In this document: positions 1 to 8,492 of the stretch, piece by piece
Layout: each line of letters starts with the position of its first letter
Position numbering within the stretch: position 1 is the first letter of the stretch
Source: Mucilaginibacter galii
Lineage (GTDB): Bacteria; Bacteroidota; Bacteroidia; Sphingobacteriales; Sphingobacteriaceae
Length of the DNA: 64,000 nt
NCBI RefSeq assembly: GCF_014635825.1
Contig: NZ_BMDO01000005.1
Coordinates: 62,001-126,000 of the forward strand
Reading direction: 5' to 3'
Position numbers and translations under genes: made by a program
Notes under the pieces: model-generated
What the model saw: the letters and a program-made list of their open reading frames with translations, nothing else
Databases searched by the model: none
What the model was told of the DNA's origin: nothing

Positions 1-2664
1 TACGAATACCAAACACAGGATGAACACCACGGTCGATTGTCCACCTGATGAAATTTCTTCACGGGTTTGACCAGAGAACTGGAACGCAAAACCAGCAGGT
101 AATTCATCTTTGGCTACTTCTTGTATGGCCTTAATGGCATCGCCCGAACTAAAGCCCGGTTTAGGAATAGCATTAACTTGTATTGAGTTGAACAGGTTAT
201 AACGCGATGCAGTTTCTGAACCATACACCCGGGTAAGCTTTACCAGGGTATTGATAGGCACCATTTCACCTGTTTTGTTTTTTACAAATACACGGTCAAT
301 AGAAGCCGGATCGGTTTTATCGGCTACATCGGCCTGAACAATAACACGATAGTATTTACCAAAGCGGTTAAAATCAGACGCTTGTGCACTACCAAAGTAA
401 GCCTGCATTGTTTGCAAAACGTCTTTTACGTTTACACCTAACTGGTTGGCCTTTTCATCGTTAACTTCTAATTGAAGCTGTGGATAATCGGCCTTGAAAG
501 AGGTAAACGCATAGGCAATAGCTGGTTTTTGCATCAGCTTACCAATAAAGTTATTTGCTATACCGCTAAATTTATCCAGCTTGCCGCCGGTTTTATCTTG
601 CAGTACCAGGTCTAACGCTTCTACGTTACTAAAGCCCGGTACGGTTGGGAAACTGAACACAAAGAAACTGCCTCTTGATATTGCTCCTAATTTACCACGG
701 ATAATATCTTGTATAGCATTGATGTCTTTGACTTCACCACGCTCCTTATTGTCTTTCAATAATACGAATACTACGGCCGACGACGGGCTATTGGAGTTAG
801 TTAACAGGTTAAAACCCGATATTGCGGTAACAAACCTTGCAGAAGGTAATGCTCTTAGTTCACCTTCGGCCTGGTTCAGCATTTTGGTGGTGGCATCTAA
901 CGATGTACCCGATGGTGATGAAACCGCAATGGCCACAAAGCCTTGATCTTCTGTAGGAATAAAACCCGATTTGGTGGTTTGCATCATGTATACGGTGGCT
1001 ATTATAATTACAGCCAGTCCGCCCATGCTCAACCATTTATTACGGATCAGGAATTTAAGGCTGCCAACGTAACGGTCGGTCATGGAGTTAAAGCTCCGGT
1101 TAAAGCCAGCGTAAAATCTTTGAACAAAGCTGGTTTTAACTACAGTACCATCATGGTTGGTGTGGTTGCTCTTTAAAAACAGCGCTGCCAATGCCGGGCT
1201 CAATGTTAAGGCGTTTACAGCCGATATTACAATGGCTATAGACATGGTAAAGGCAAACTGCCTGTAAAATATACCTGTTGAACCGGTCATGAAACCTACC
1301 GGTAAAAATACCGCCGCCATAACAAGTGTAATAGAGATAATAGCACCGGTAATTTCATGCATGGCCGAGGTAGTCGCTTCTTTAGGGCCTAAATGCTCAT
1401 TTTCCATTTTGGCGTGCACCGCCTCTACTACCACAATGGCATCATCCACCACAATACCAATGGCTAATACCAGGGCAAACAGGGTTAGCAGGTTAATAGA
1501 GAACCCAAACAGGTTCATGAAAAAGAACGTACCTAAAATGGCTACGGGCACTGCAATGGCAGGAATTAAAGTAGACCTGAAATCTTGCAAAAATAAGAAT
1601 ACCACAATAAACACCAATATAAAGGCCTCGATCAAAGTATGCTCTACCTGGCTTATCGATTCATCCAACGCGGTTTTAGTACGGTAAAACTGGTTGTATT
1701 TGATACCTTCCGGAAAATCTTTAGATACCTTTTCCATCAGTTCGTCAATGGCTATCTGTATTTCGTTAGCATTTGAACCGGCTAATTGTATAATACCAAC
1801 AGCTACACCATCTTTACCATTTAAGTGGGTTACACTGGTGTAAGAATAGGCACCCAATTCAACACGGGCCACATCTTTTAAGTGCAATACCGATCCATCG
1901 GCGTTAGAGCGCAGGGCTATGTTTCCGTATTCCTCGGGTTTGGTAAGCTTACCTTTGTATTTAATTACATACTCAAATACCTCTTTACTTCTTTCGCCTA
2001 ATTTACCCGGAGCTGCTTCAATATTTTTATCCTGTATGGCGGCCATAACCTCGGCCGGGGTAATTTTGTAAGCAGCCATTTGGCCGGGGCTAAGCCAAAC
2101 ACGCATGGAGTAATCTTTAACACCACCAAATATGGTTGCCGAACCAACACCCGGTATCCGTTTTATTTCGGGGATGATGTTGATTTGCGCATAGTTGGCC
2201 ACAAAAGTTTGATCGTATTTAGAAGGGTCTTCGGTATACAAACCAACGGCTCCAATTAAACTGTTTTGTTGTTTGGTAGTGGTAATACCTTGCTGAATTA
2301 CTTCTGCCGGTAACTGGCTTTGTGCCTGGGCCACCCGGTTTTGCACGTTTACGGCAGCCCTGTCGGGATCGGTACCTTGTTTAAAGTAAACCGTAATGGC
2401 TAACGATCCATCGTTACTGGCGGTAGAGCTCATGTAGCTCATATCTTCCACACCGTTGATAGATTCTTCGAGCGATGGGGCTACGGAACGTAACACCGTT
2501 TCGGCGTTAGCGCCGGGGTATACCGCAGTAACCAATACGGCCGGAGGCGCAATATCAGGAAACTGTTGTAAGGGCAGTTTGGTTAAGCCAAGCACACCCA
2601 CGATCACCAATAAGATGGAGATCACGGTGGAGAGTACCGGCCTTTCTATAAATTTCTGAAACAT
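1..2664 (-). CDS. RND multidrug efflux pump, AcrB/HAE1 type (partial, C-terminus off window)
   Basis: Inner-membrane proton-driven exporter of the HAE1 family, which moves drugs or other amphiphiles from periplasm and membrane through an outer-membrane duct. The reverse-strand frame is open from the ATG at 2664 to the left edge: 888 of about 1050 codons. It begins MFQKFIERPVLSTVISILLV (first TM helix), and the TM4 motif GIVVDDAIVVVEAVH places the proton-relay aspartates at residues 407 and 408, the same numbers as in E. coli AcrB. The TM10 lysine region and the end lie outside. The adaptor gene ends 24 bases upstream, so the two form an operon; a TolC-like gene may follow beyond the edge. Family assignment is firm; the substrate is unknown. 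Confidence 0.95.
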   Translation of the reverse strand, partial: MFQKFIERPVLSTVISILLVIVGVLGLTKLPLQQFPDIAPPAVLVTAVYPGANAETVLRSVAPSLEESINGVEDMSYMSSTASNDGSLAITVYFKQGTDPDRAAVNVQNRVAQAQSQLPAEVIQQGITTTKQQNSLIGAVGLYTEDPSKYDQTFVANYAQINIIPEIKRIPGVGSATIFGGVKDYSMRVWLSPGQMAAYKITPAEVMAAIQDKNIEAAPGKLGERSKEVFEYVIKYKGKLTKPEEYGNIALRSNADGSVLHLKDVARVELGAYSYTSVTHLNGKDGVAVGIIQLAGSNANEIQIAIDELMEKVSKDFPEGIKYNQFYRTKTALDESISQVEHTLIEAFILVFIVVFLFLQDFRSTLIPAIAVPVAILGTFFFMNLFGFSINLLTLFALVLAIGIVVDDAIVVVEAVHAKMENEHLGPKEATTSAMHEITGAIISITLVMAAVFLPVGFMTGSTGIFYRQFAFTMSIAIVISAVNALTLSPALAALFLKSNHTNHDGTVVKTSFVQRFYAGFNRSFNSMTDRYVGSLKFLIRNKWLSMGGLAVIIIATVYMMQTTKSGFIPTEDQGFVAIAVSSPSGTSLDATTKMLNQAEGELRALPSARFVTAISGFNLLTNSNSPSSAVVFVLLKDNKERGEVKDINAIQDIIRGKLGAISRGSFFVFSFPTVPGFSNVEALDLVLQDKTGGKLDKFSGIANNFIGKLMQKPAIAYAFTSFKADYPQLQLEVNDEKANQLGVNVKDVLQTMQAYFGSAQASDFNRFGKYYRVIVQADVADKTDPASIDRVFVKNKTGEMVPINTLVKLTRVYGSETASRYNLFNSIQVNAIPKPGFSSGDAIKAIQEVAKDELPAGFAFQFSGQTREEISSGGQSTVVFILCLVFV

Positions 2665-2688
2665 GACTTTAATGTTTGAGCGTTAGAA

Positions 2689-3825
2689 TTAATTTTTAGC
2701 GATAGCTACTGCTTTTTCAGGAGCTTTTTGCGGGCTGATCTTCATACCGTCTTGCAGGTGATCTACGCCACTCAATACAATTTGCTGTCCGGCTTTTAAT
2801 CCGTCTTTAACCAGGTAGTTGGTTCCGCTTTTGCCGGCAATGGTAATGGGCTGTTTGGCCACTTTATTGCTATCGCCAACGGCATATACAAACACTTTAT
2901 CTTGCATTTCAATGGTAGCATCTTGTGGTACAATGGCCACATTGCTGTGTTGAAGGCTTAAACGTACTTTACCAGTATTGCCCGAGCGTAACAAACCCGA
3001 AGCATTAGGAAAGCTGGCCCTTACGGTAATAGCACCTGTAGTTTTATCGAACTGACCATCTATTACATCAATATGGCCGGGGATGCTGTAAGTACTATTG
3101 TCTGACAGTACCAAGCTAACCGGCGGCAGGTGTTTAATTTTATCCTGCAAAGTGCCACCGGCATACTGCGATTTAAAGTTGATAAAATCGGTTTCGCCCA
3201 GCGAGAAGTATACATGTACCTGGTGTACATCTGATAGTTGAGTTAACGCTTCAGCGTCGGCTGGCGTAACCAAGCTACCTTGCTTTTTAAGCAGGCGACC
3301 TATGTAACCGCTAACCGGGGCTTTAATGGTGGTATAGCCTATATTAATTTGTGCGATACCTACCTGGGCTTGCGCTTGCTCTACATTGCCCTGGGCAATT
3401 TCTTGTGCGGCTTTGGCTGCTTTTAACTGGTAATCGCTCACTACTTTGTTTTGTACCAGCGGCGTAAGTTTTTCTACTTCCAGCCTGGCATTTGATAAAG
3501 CGCCTTGTGCAGCATGTAAGCTGGCTTTGGCATTATTTAATGCTTGGCGGTAAGGATTTTCGTTGATCTTGAATAAGGGTTGTCCTTTGGATACATAGGC
3601 GCCTTCATCGGCATATACGCGATCTAAAGTACCGCTTACCTGCGGGCGTATCTCCACATTAATAGTGCCTTCAATAGAGGCGGGGTATTCCTGGTAAGTG
3701 GTTGCGGTATCAATATGTACTTCGGCTACGGGTAACGCTTGTGGTGCAGGTGCCGGTGGCGCAGCAGGTTTAGAGGCACATCCGTACAAAACTGCAAGGG
3801 ATAATATGAGTGCTAATGATTTCAT
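2689..3825 (-). CDS. RND efflux periplasmic adaptor lipoprotein (AcrA/MexA family)
   Basis: Membrane-fusion protein bridging the inner-membrane pump and outer-membrane channel. 378 residues. The N-terminus MKSLALILSLAVLYGC is a lipoprotein signal with the acylated Cys at 16, followed by a Pro/Ala-rich tether. Then come the split lipoyl/barrel-sandwich halves (EIRPQVSGTLDRVYADEGAYVSKGQPLF and TIKAPVSGYIGRL are diagnostic), a helical hairpin at about residues 100-150, and the beta-barrel and membrane-proximal domains. It is the first gene of the pump operon, 24 bases before the AcrB-type gene. The 215-base upstream region carries three palindromic sites that are likely TetR operators, so expression is probably repressed until an inducer is sensed. 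Confidence 0.93.
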   Translation of the reverse strand: MKSLALILSLAVLYGCASKPAAPPAPAPQALPVAEVHIDTATTYQEYPASIEGTINVEIRPQVSGTLDRVYADEGAYVSKGQPLFKINENPYRQALNNAKASLHAAQGALSNARLEVEKLTPLVQNKVVSDYQLKAAKAAQEIAQGNVEQAQAQVGIAQINIGYTTIKAPVSGYIGRLLKKQGSLVTPADAEALTQLSDVHQVHVYFSLGETDFINFKSQYAGGTLQDKIKHLPPVSLVLSDNSTYSIPGHIDVIDGQFDKTTGAITVRASFPNASGLLRSGNTGKVRLSLQHSNVAIVPQDATIEMQDKVFVYAVGDSNKVAKQPITIAGKSGTNYLVKDGLKAGQQIVLSGVDHLQDGMKISPQKAPEKAVAIAKN

Positions 3826-3912
3826 GATTTTAATAGAATTGGGTGATTATAGTTGTTGTAGAAGTTTTGCTTTATAATTTTTAGTGATGCTTCATGTAAA
3901 ATTATCACTTAC

Positions 3913-3943
3913 TTAACATTGATAATTTATTTAACAGTGTTAA
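3913..3943. promoter_or_regulatory. Tandem TetR-type operators upstream of the efflux operon
   Basis: TTAACAGTGTTAA at 3931-3943 is a perfect inverted repeat (TTAACA-N-TGTTAA). TTAACATTGATAA at 3913-3925 is a one-mismatch copy 18 bases away. Both lie between the tetR stop and the adaptor start. The same word recurs at 4005-4017 and 4663-4675 and was not noticed elsewhere in the window. Binding by the adjacent TetR protein is inferred. Confidence 0.7.
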
Positions 3944-4004
3944 GCTATGTAAATGAGGAAACGCGTATTTTAATGTATTCTATCACTATTTGATGTTTAT
4001 TTAT

Positions 4005-4017
4005 TTAACACTGTTAA
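4005..4017. promoter_or_regulatory. TetR-type operator, third copy
   Basis: TTAACACTGTTAA, a perfect TTAACA-N-TGTTAA inverted repeat inside the longer shared context ATTTAACACTGTTAAG. It sits 23 bases past the end of tetR and upstream of the adaptor gene, so it may belong to the efflux promoter region. Confidence 0.65.
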
Positions 4018-4023
4018 GTAACC

Positions 4024-4050
4024 GCTTTTAAAAAAAGGACTTAGTCCTTT
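4024..4050 (-). terminator. Rho-independent terminator of tetR
   Basis: On the minus strand AAAGGACT-A-AGTCCTTT is followed directly by a run of T. The stem spans 4034-4050 and includes the last codons and stop (4041-4043) of the TetR gene. The stem is AT-rich and modest. It would separate tetR transcription from the efflux genes, consistent with a separate promoter at the 3913-4017 operators. Confidence 0.5.
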
Positions 4051-4640
4051 ATAGAGCGAATTATGCCGCTGATGGCATCTCTTAAAACCTGCTCGCTAAT
4101 ACCATCTGGTACCGCTTGCCTAACCAGGTTAATAGAGATTAGTCCGTGCACTATTGACCAAAAGGTGTAGTAGCGCTTGCATACTAAATCTTCCGGCGGG
4201 TTTTCAACACCCATTAGTTTCTCAATAACATCATAGATCATGTCGGCCGGTACTTCAGCCTCCGGTATCTTGTTATCAAAAACGCAACAGTTCACTTCTA
4301 TACCAAACATCAACTGGTACAATTCCTTTTCGGCAAAGGCAAAGTTCCAGTAGGTAAGCCACATGGCTTCCAGTTGTTTTTCGGGCAGTTCGTGTGCATC
4401 TCTTGCAGCCTGCATGTCTTTCGCTAAAATGCGATAGCCTTTTTTGGTCAGCTCCATCATAATGGCTTCTTTGTTGGCAAAGTACTCATAGATGATTGGA
4501 GCGGTATATTCTATAATGTCGGCAATTTTACGCATGCTTAATGCTTGCCAACCTTCTGTTTTTCCAATATGCAGCGCAGCATCCAGGATGTTGACCCTGG
4601 TTTCTTCTTTTAATCTTAATATTCTGTCTTTGCTGGCCAT
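4041..4640 (-). CDS. TetR/AcrR family transcriptional repressor
   Basis: Ligand-responsive DNA-binding repressor, 199 residues. The N-terminal helix-turn-helix spans about residues 12-60 (RVNILDAALHIGK, MRKIADIIEYTAPIIYEYFANKEA), the classic TetR layout in which YEYFANKE ends the recognition helix. The C-terminal TetR_C-like region is typical of repressors of Bacteroidota RND pumps. It lies directly upstream of the pump operon in the same orientation. One TTAACA-N-TGTTAA palindrome lies 23 bases before its start codon and three lie before the pump genes, so it most likely controls both itself and the pump. The inducer cannot be read from sequence. Confidence 0.92.
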   Translation of the reverse strand: MASKDRILRLKEETRVNILDAALHIGKTEGWQALSMRKIADIIEYTAPIIYEYFANKEAIMMELTKKGYRILAKDMQAARDAHELPEKQLEAMWLTYWNFAFAEKELYQLMFGIEVNCCVFDNKIPEAEVPADMIYDVIEKLMGVENPPEDLVCKRYYTFWSIVHGLISINLVRQAVPDGISEQVLRDAISGIIRSIKD

Positions 4641-4662
4641 TTTGCTGTAAGCATTAAATCAT

Positions 4663-4675
4663 TTAACACTGTTAA
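4663..4675. promoter_or_regulatory. TetR-type operator upstream of tetR (autoregulation)
   Basis: TTAACACTGTTAA with the same flanks (ATTTAACACTGTTAAG) as the copy at 4005-4017, ending 23 bases upstream of the tetR ATG at 4640. Position and identity to the sites before the efflux genes suggest autorepression. Confidence 0.7.
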
Positions 4676-4817
4676 GCAAATGTAGCAACTATTTAGTTAC
4701 ACCGTTCCATTTAATTGTCATTTGTAAATGTTTGTAATGTAATCTGTTGGTTGTTAGTGTGTATAAGGCGGAAGACCGTTGCCGGCCAATCCGCTGTTAT
4801 CCACTATCGTCCCGGTA

Positions 4818-7373
4818 TTAGAAATCAAATTTAACAAAGGTACGGATACCCATTTTCGGCGCATTAGGGTTATCCAGGTAGCTAAAGCGCCTAACCAGGT
4901 CGACCCTTAATACTTTGAATATATTGCCTACACCCACACTGCCCTCCATGTACGGCCCGTTGCTTAACGAGTACGTAGTAGCCTGACCTAAGCTATTGGT
5001 TGGAAAGCGCAACAGCGAAGCATCGTTAGTTGGGTTATTCTCGCTGCGTACAGCGCCCCAAAGGCTTTTAAAGTTCACGACTTCGCGCAGTTTTAATTTT
5101 TTGAGCAATGGCACACGGTTAAACAGGAAGCCGTTAAAATTATGATCGACAGTTATACTGGCGTAATGATCACTTACAAACTCCTGGAAATTCATTAAGT
5201 TGAACGACTGAAACTGGAATGCATAACTCTGGTTAGCCCGGTGGATATCCAACAATGGGAACGGAACTTTGCCAAACAGGTAACCACCTTCGGTACTTAC
5301 ATCGGTAAAGCCTAATTGCGACAAGTAAAAACGCTTGCTGATGTTACCTACCACATTTTGGTAATTGTAATTTCCACCAATTAAGCCTTTAACACCTTGT
5401 GTATAACGTAGGGTGTAAACAGGGTACTTGTCAGGTATTGGCGTACGGTATAACTTGCCCTGGTAAAATTTTTCTTTAGGCGCATAACGCAATTGCAGAG
5501 AGAGTTCGGTGGTTTTGATCAAATTAACGTTGTTCAGTAAACCGTTTGGCAGCAGGTTTTGAAACTGCAGGGCGCCTGCCGGACTCTGGTTCCAGGTTTT
5601 AAAGCCTAAAGCATATGAGAAGTGGCTCTGGAACTCGTGTACGTAATCCAGTTTAAAGATGTCGTTATATAACCATTGGTCGTTTGCGCCACGTTTAAAG
5701 GATAATAAGAAATTGCTTTCTTGTACAAACTCCAATTCTTGCCCCGGCACCTTGGTATCGTGCTGAAAACTTGCACGGATATAACTTTGCGGGAATGAGT
5801 AAATAGATTTGTTGTTTAACGAATAGGTGGAGCTTAAAAAGTATTTAAATTTTTGGTCTTTGGTGCCGTAAGCTCCATAAGTTTCAAAATAGTAGCGTTT
5901 GCTCAATGCGGTAGTGGTACGGCCACCTAAACGTGCACGGAAACCTTCTACCGGGTTAAAGCTATAAAAAGTATTTACAGGTCCCATTTCAAACGGACCA
6001 AAGTTTTTATAACCGGCCAGAAACAGGGTAGCAATATCCATAGTGCGTTTAAATGATGGGATGGTTTGCAGGCTATCCACATTCTTATAAACACTGGCGA
6101 CAATGGCATCCAAAGTATCGGGGCGGCTTTTGATCCAGTAGCTGTCATCACGCTGATCGGCGTTATTGGCTATCACCTGTGCAGGGCCGTCATATATAGT
6201 TTTAGGACGCGGAGAGTTGATGAGAAAATTGTTGATCTTCACCAAACGCTCCCCAAATACACCACCACCTTTATTTTTGTTCAAGCCAAATTCTATCTTC
6301 AAATCGCTTTGGCTTAAATGGTAACGTCCATCGTCATTTTTTTCAAATGACAGCGTAGCTTCCATCTGGCGCACAAAGTTCAGGTCTATATTTTTATTAA
6401 CCGTTAACACTGCATTTTGAACAGCATAGTTGCCATCCATAGTAATATAGATACGGCCCTCGAACAGCTTAGTAACCGTGTTGCGTGGGGTAAAGCTCAG
6501 CTCAATTAACTTAGGCTGCGCATCCTTGATGGTATCGGTAATAAAGAACTTATAAAACTCAGGCGAATGATCGGCAATAGGGCTTAACAGCTGATTACTT
6601 AATAGCGATACATTGTTATCATAAATGTTAATATCCTGATACATGCGGTTAAAGTAGGTGGTTAAACCCTGGTTATCCACAAAGTTTTCATCATACTTTA
6701 CCTGCTTGTTAGCCTCAATTACCTGCTTTTGCGTGTATGGAACCTTGCGGTAGTAATTTTGCGAAAGCTTTTCTTCCATGTACAATGGCAGCAATGTTTT
6801 ACCCCCAATGGCGGTAGAGTCTTGCTGGCGGAACATGAATTGATAGTTCTTAAAAATCTTCTTTTGAGTAAACTTCTCGCTAAGGTTACTCAGCGAGAAC
6901 ACCATGCGCTCATACTGCTTGTACTCGGCGTAGTTATAGTTTTGTACTTGGTTTTGCTCTTTGTGCGCAATTACCTGGCGTATCAACTCCACCGCAGGGT
7001 TGCCCTTGTTGGTGTATTTCTTTTTCTTGGCCGATTTTACCACCACATCGCCTAACTGGCGGCTATCGGGTACAAGCGCAATGTTAATTTCTTGTTCCTT
7101 ACCGGCTTCAATGTTCTTAAGAACGGTTTTGTAACCCAAGTAAGTAATACGAATCTGGTCGAACTTATCATTGGTTTTCAACGTATAACGTCCGTTAACG
7201 TCTGTAGCGGCACCTTGAGTGCTGCCTGCAAAGCCTATGGTAACAAAAGATAAGGGCTCTTTGGTTTTGGCATCGGTAACTGTACCTTTAACTACTGTGC
7301 TTTGCGCGTGTAAGGTATGCGCAGCACCTGTGAGCAGGAGCAGTATTAATAGTGTTTTAGTATAAAATTTCAT
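4818..7373 (-). CDS. DUF5686 / carboxypeptidase-like regulatory domain outer-membrane protein
   Basis: 851 residues. Signal peptide of about 23 residues ending HAQ; a CarboxypepD_reg-like beta-sandwich at about 28-105 (VVKGTVTDAKTKEPLSFVTI, GAATDVNGRYTL, ITYLGYKT) like the plug-proximal domain of TonB-dependent receptors; then a long DUF5686 region ending in an outer-membrane beta-barrel with a terminal aromatic (IRTFVKFDF). Family members are Bacteroidota-specific and of unknown biochemical role. It stands alone, divergent from the Crp/Fnr gene. Its promoter has a TAGCTTTG -7 box at 7400-7407 with two FNR-like sites at fixed distances upstream, so regulation by a Crp/Fnr protein is likely. 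Confidence 0.88.
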   Translation of the reverse strand: MKFYTKTLLILLLLTGAAHTLHAQSTVVKGTVTDAKTKEPLSFVTIGFAGSTQGAATDVNGRYTLKTNDKFDQIRITYLGYKTVLKNIEAGKEQEINIALVPDSRQLGDVVVKSAKKKKYTNKGNPAVELIRQVIAHKEQNQVQNYNYAEYKQYERMVFSLSNLSEKFTQKKIFKNYQFMFRQQDSTAIGGKTLLPLYMEEKLSQNYYRKVPYTQKQVIEANKQVKYDENFVDNQGLTTYFNRMYQDINIYDNNVSLLSNQLLSPIADHSPEFYKFFITDTIKDAQPKLIELSFTPRNTVTKLFEGRIYITMDGNYAVQNAVLTVNKNIDLNFVRQMEATLSFEKNDDGRYHLSQSDLKIEFGLNKNKGGGVFGERLVKINNFLINSPRPKTIYDGPAQVIANNADQRDDSYWIKSRPDTLDAIVASVYKNVDSLQTIPSFKRTMDIATLFLAGYKNFGPFEMGPVNTFYSFNPVEGFRARLGGRTTTALSKRYYFETYGAYGTKDQKFKYFLSSTYSLNNKSIYSFPQSYIRASFQHDTKVPGQELEFVQESNFLLSFKRGANDQWLYNDIFKLDYVHEFQSHFSYALGFKTWNQSPAGALQFQNLLPNGLLNNVNLIKTTELSLQLRYAPKEKFYQGKLYRTPIPDKYPVYTLRYTQGVKGLIGGNYNYQNVVGNISKRFYLSQLGFTDVSTEGGYLFGKVPFPLLDIHRANQSYAFQFQSFNLMNFQEFVSDHYASITVDHNFNGFLFNRVPLLKKLKLREVVNFKSLWGAVRSENNPTNDASLLRFPTNSLGQATTYSLSNGPYMEGSVGVGNIFKVLRVDLVRRFSYLDNPNAPKMGIRTFVKFDF

Positions 7374-7399
7374 GACCCGGATAGGATTTATCGTAAAAG

Positions 7400-7407
7400 C
7401 AAAGCTA
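7400..7407 (-). promoter_or_regulatory. -7 promoter element of the DUF5686 gene
   Basis: On the minus strand this reads TAGCTTTG, a perfect match to the Bacteroidota -7 consensus TAnnTTTG, 26 bases before the start codon. No TTG -33 element is seen at the normal distance, as expected for an activator-dependent promoter. The final G is exactly 36.5 and 59.5 bases from the centres of the two inverted repeats at 7430-7466. Confidence 0.6.
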
Positions 7408-7429
7408 AACCATGCTTAAAACCTGCTCA

Positions 7430-7466
7430 TTAACATAAGTTAAGAAATGCTGTTGATATATGTCAT
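7430..7466. promoter_or_regulatory. Paired FNR-like operators upstream of the DUF5686 gene
   Basis: Proximal site TTAACATAAGTTAA (7430-7443) is a perfect 5-4-5 inverted repeat. Distal site TTGATATATGTCAT (7453-7466) is an FNR-like TTGAT-N4-GTCAW repeat. Centres are 23 bases apart. The same 23-base spacing and the same distance to the -7 box recur at 8374-8440 and 14225-14291. The likely binder is the Crp/Fnr protein encoded at 7728. Confidence 0.6.
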
Positions 7467-7705
7467 GAGTTACCGCTCTCTTGAAACTTAGCTGGCAGCT
7501 ATGATTGTGATTAACGAACAGGAGAAAACATTCTGTTTAAGTTGAACGCAGCAAAGTTGCATCAGTCAATTAGCTTTGGCAACCCGTTTTATGCGGAATT
7601 ACAATCCGATTATAATTCTATTACAATTTGCTTACAAATACCCTTATATATGTTAATGATTACGGTATTTTTTTGCGAATTTGCCATATGATTTGGGAAG
7701 CCTCA

Positions 7706-7713
7706 TACCTTTG
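7706..7713 (+). promoter_or_regulatory. Candidate -7 promoter element of the Crp/Fnr gene
   Basis: TACCTTTG matches TAnnTTTG. A TTTG at 7680-7683 could serve as -33 element with a slightly long 22-base spacer. The start codon at 7728 would leave a leader of only some 8-10 bases. The rest of the 354-base divergent region (7374-7727) holds the operators above and AT-rich sequence with repeated TTACAA words, but no ORF. Confidence 0.45.
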
Positions 7714-7727
7714 CCTATAATTACTTT

Positions 7728-8324
7728 ATGTTTGAGCCACTCTATTTGTATATTGAAAATTATTCGTCATTAACCCTTACACAGCCGGAGAAGGAACTGA
7801 TAAGCCATACCTTTAAATTAAAAAGGCTGCGTAAAAAACAGTATTACTTACAGGAAGGAGACATAAGCAAGTATATAGGCTTTTTAATTAAAGGTGCTAT
7901 GCGCATGTACTCGGTAGATCACAAGGGCCATGAGCACATCATACGCTTTGGGGTAGAAAACTGGTGGATGGGTGATTATGAAAGCTACAACATGAACACA
8001 CCATCGCGCTATAACATTGACGCGGTTGAAGATTCGGAGTTGCTTGCCATATCGGGACACCAAATGCAGGAACTGATGGCTAAGATACCGGCAGTAAATG
8101 CCATGATCAAATTGTTAGACCGGCGCAGCAATATTGCCGTACAAAACCGTGTACACGCCGCCATAAGCTTAACAGCCGAAGAGCGCTATCAAAATTTACA
8201 GGAAACATACCCGGCTTTCTTACAGCGGTTTCCGCAAAATATGATCGCCTCTTACCTGGGTATATCGCCCGAAACACTGAGCCGCATACGTAAGCATAGC
8301 ATGATGAGTAAGAAAGCTATATAA
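7728..8324 (+). CDS. Crp/Fnr family transcriptional regulator
   Basis: 198 residues: an N-terminal cyclic-nucleotide-binding-type beta-roll (about 20-120, with YYLQEGDISKYIGFLIKGAMR), a dimerisation helix and a short C-terminal winged helix. The recognition helix ISPETLSRIRK has Glu182, Ser185 and Arg186, the E-x-x-S-R pattern that in E. coli FNR reads TTGA half-sites. No N-terminal Fe-S cysteine cluster is present, so oxygen sensing by an FNR-type cluster is unlikely and the ligand is unknown. TTGA-type paired sites lie in front of the flanking DUF5686 gene, the PycTM gene downstream and a small ORF at 14312, which suggests a local activator regulon. Confidence 0.9.
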   Translation: MFEPLYLYIENYSSLTLTQPEKELISHTFKLKRLRKKQYYLQEGDISKYIGFLIKGAMRMYSVDHKGHEHIIRFGVENWWMGDYESYNMNTPSRYNIDAVEDSELLAISGHQMQELMAKIPAVNAMIKLLDRRSNIAVQNRVHAAISLTAEERYQNLQETYPAFLQRFPQNMIASYLGISPETLSRIRKHSMMSKKAI

Positions 8325-8373
8325 CCTTAATGGGTTAATAATTAGCTATATTCACAACAGTAAATGAGCATGC

Positions 8374-8410
8374 TTGATAAATGTCAAGCTCATTAATTAT
8401 TATACATCAT
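8374..8410. promoter_or_regulatory. Paired FNR-like operators upstream of the PycTM gene
   Basis: Distal site TTGATAAATGTCAA (8374-8387), inside the symmetric 18-mer GCTTGATAAATGTCAAGC, is a strong FNR-like inverted repeat. A degenerate proximal copy TTATTATACATCAT (8397-8410) lies 23 bases on. The distal centre is 59.5 bases from the last base of the -7-like box CATCTTTG at 8433-8440, the same distance as at 7400-7466 and 14225-14291. Confidence 0.55.
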
Positions 8411-8432
8411 GTAAAGGCAAGCTATAAACATT

Positions 8433-8440
8433 CATCTTTG
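8433..8440 (+). promoter_or_regulatory. -7-like promoter element of the PycTM gene
   Basis: CATCTTTG differs from TAnnTTTG only in its first base and is followed by TGGCG, closely resembling CATATTTG-TGGTG at 14284. No -33 TTG is seen. It sits 52 bases before the PycTM start codon. Confidence 0.45.
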
Positions 8441-8492
8441 TGGCGTATTATTGAATTATGAACTGCTTCAAATCTACATAAATCATTAACTC

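Noticed and set aside
581..1687. Plus-strand frames at the left edge
   Set aside because: They are antisense to the AcrB-type gene, which runs off the window and has D407/D408 in the correct place.
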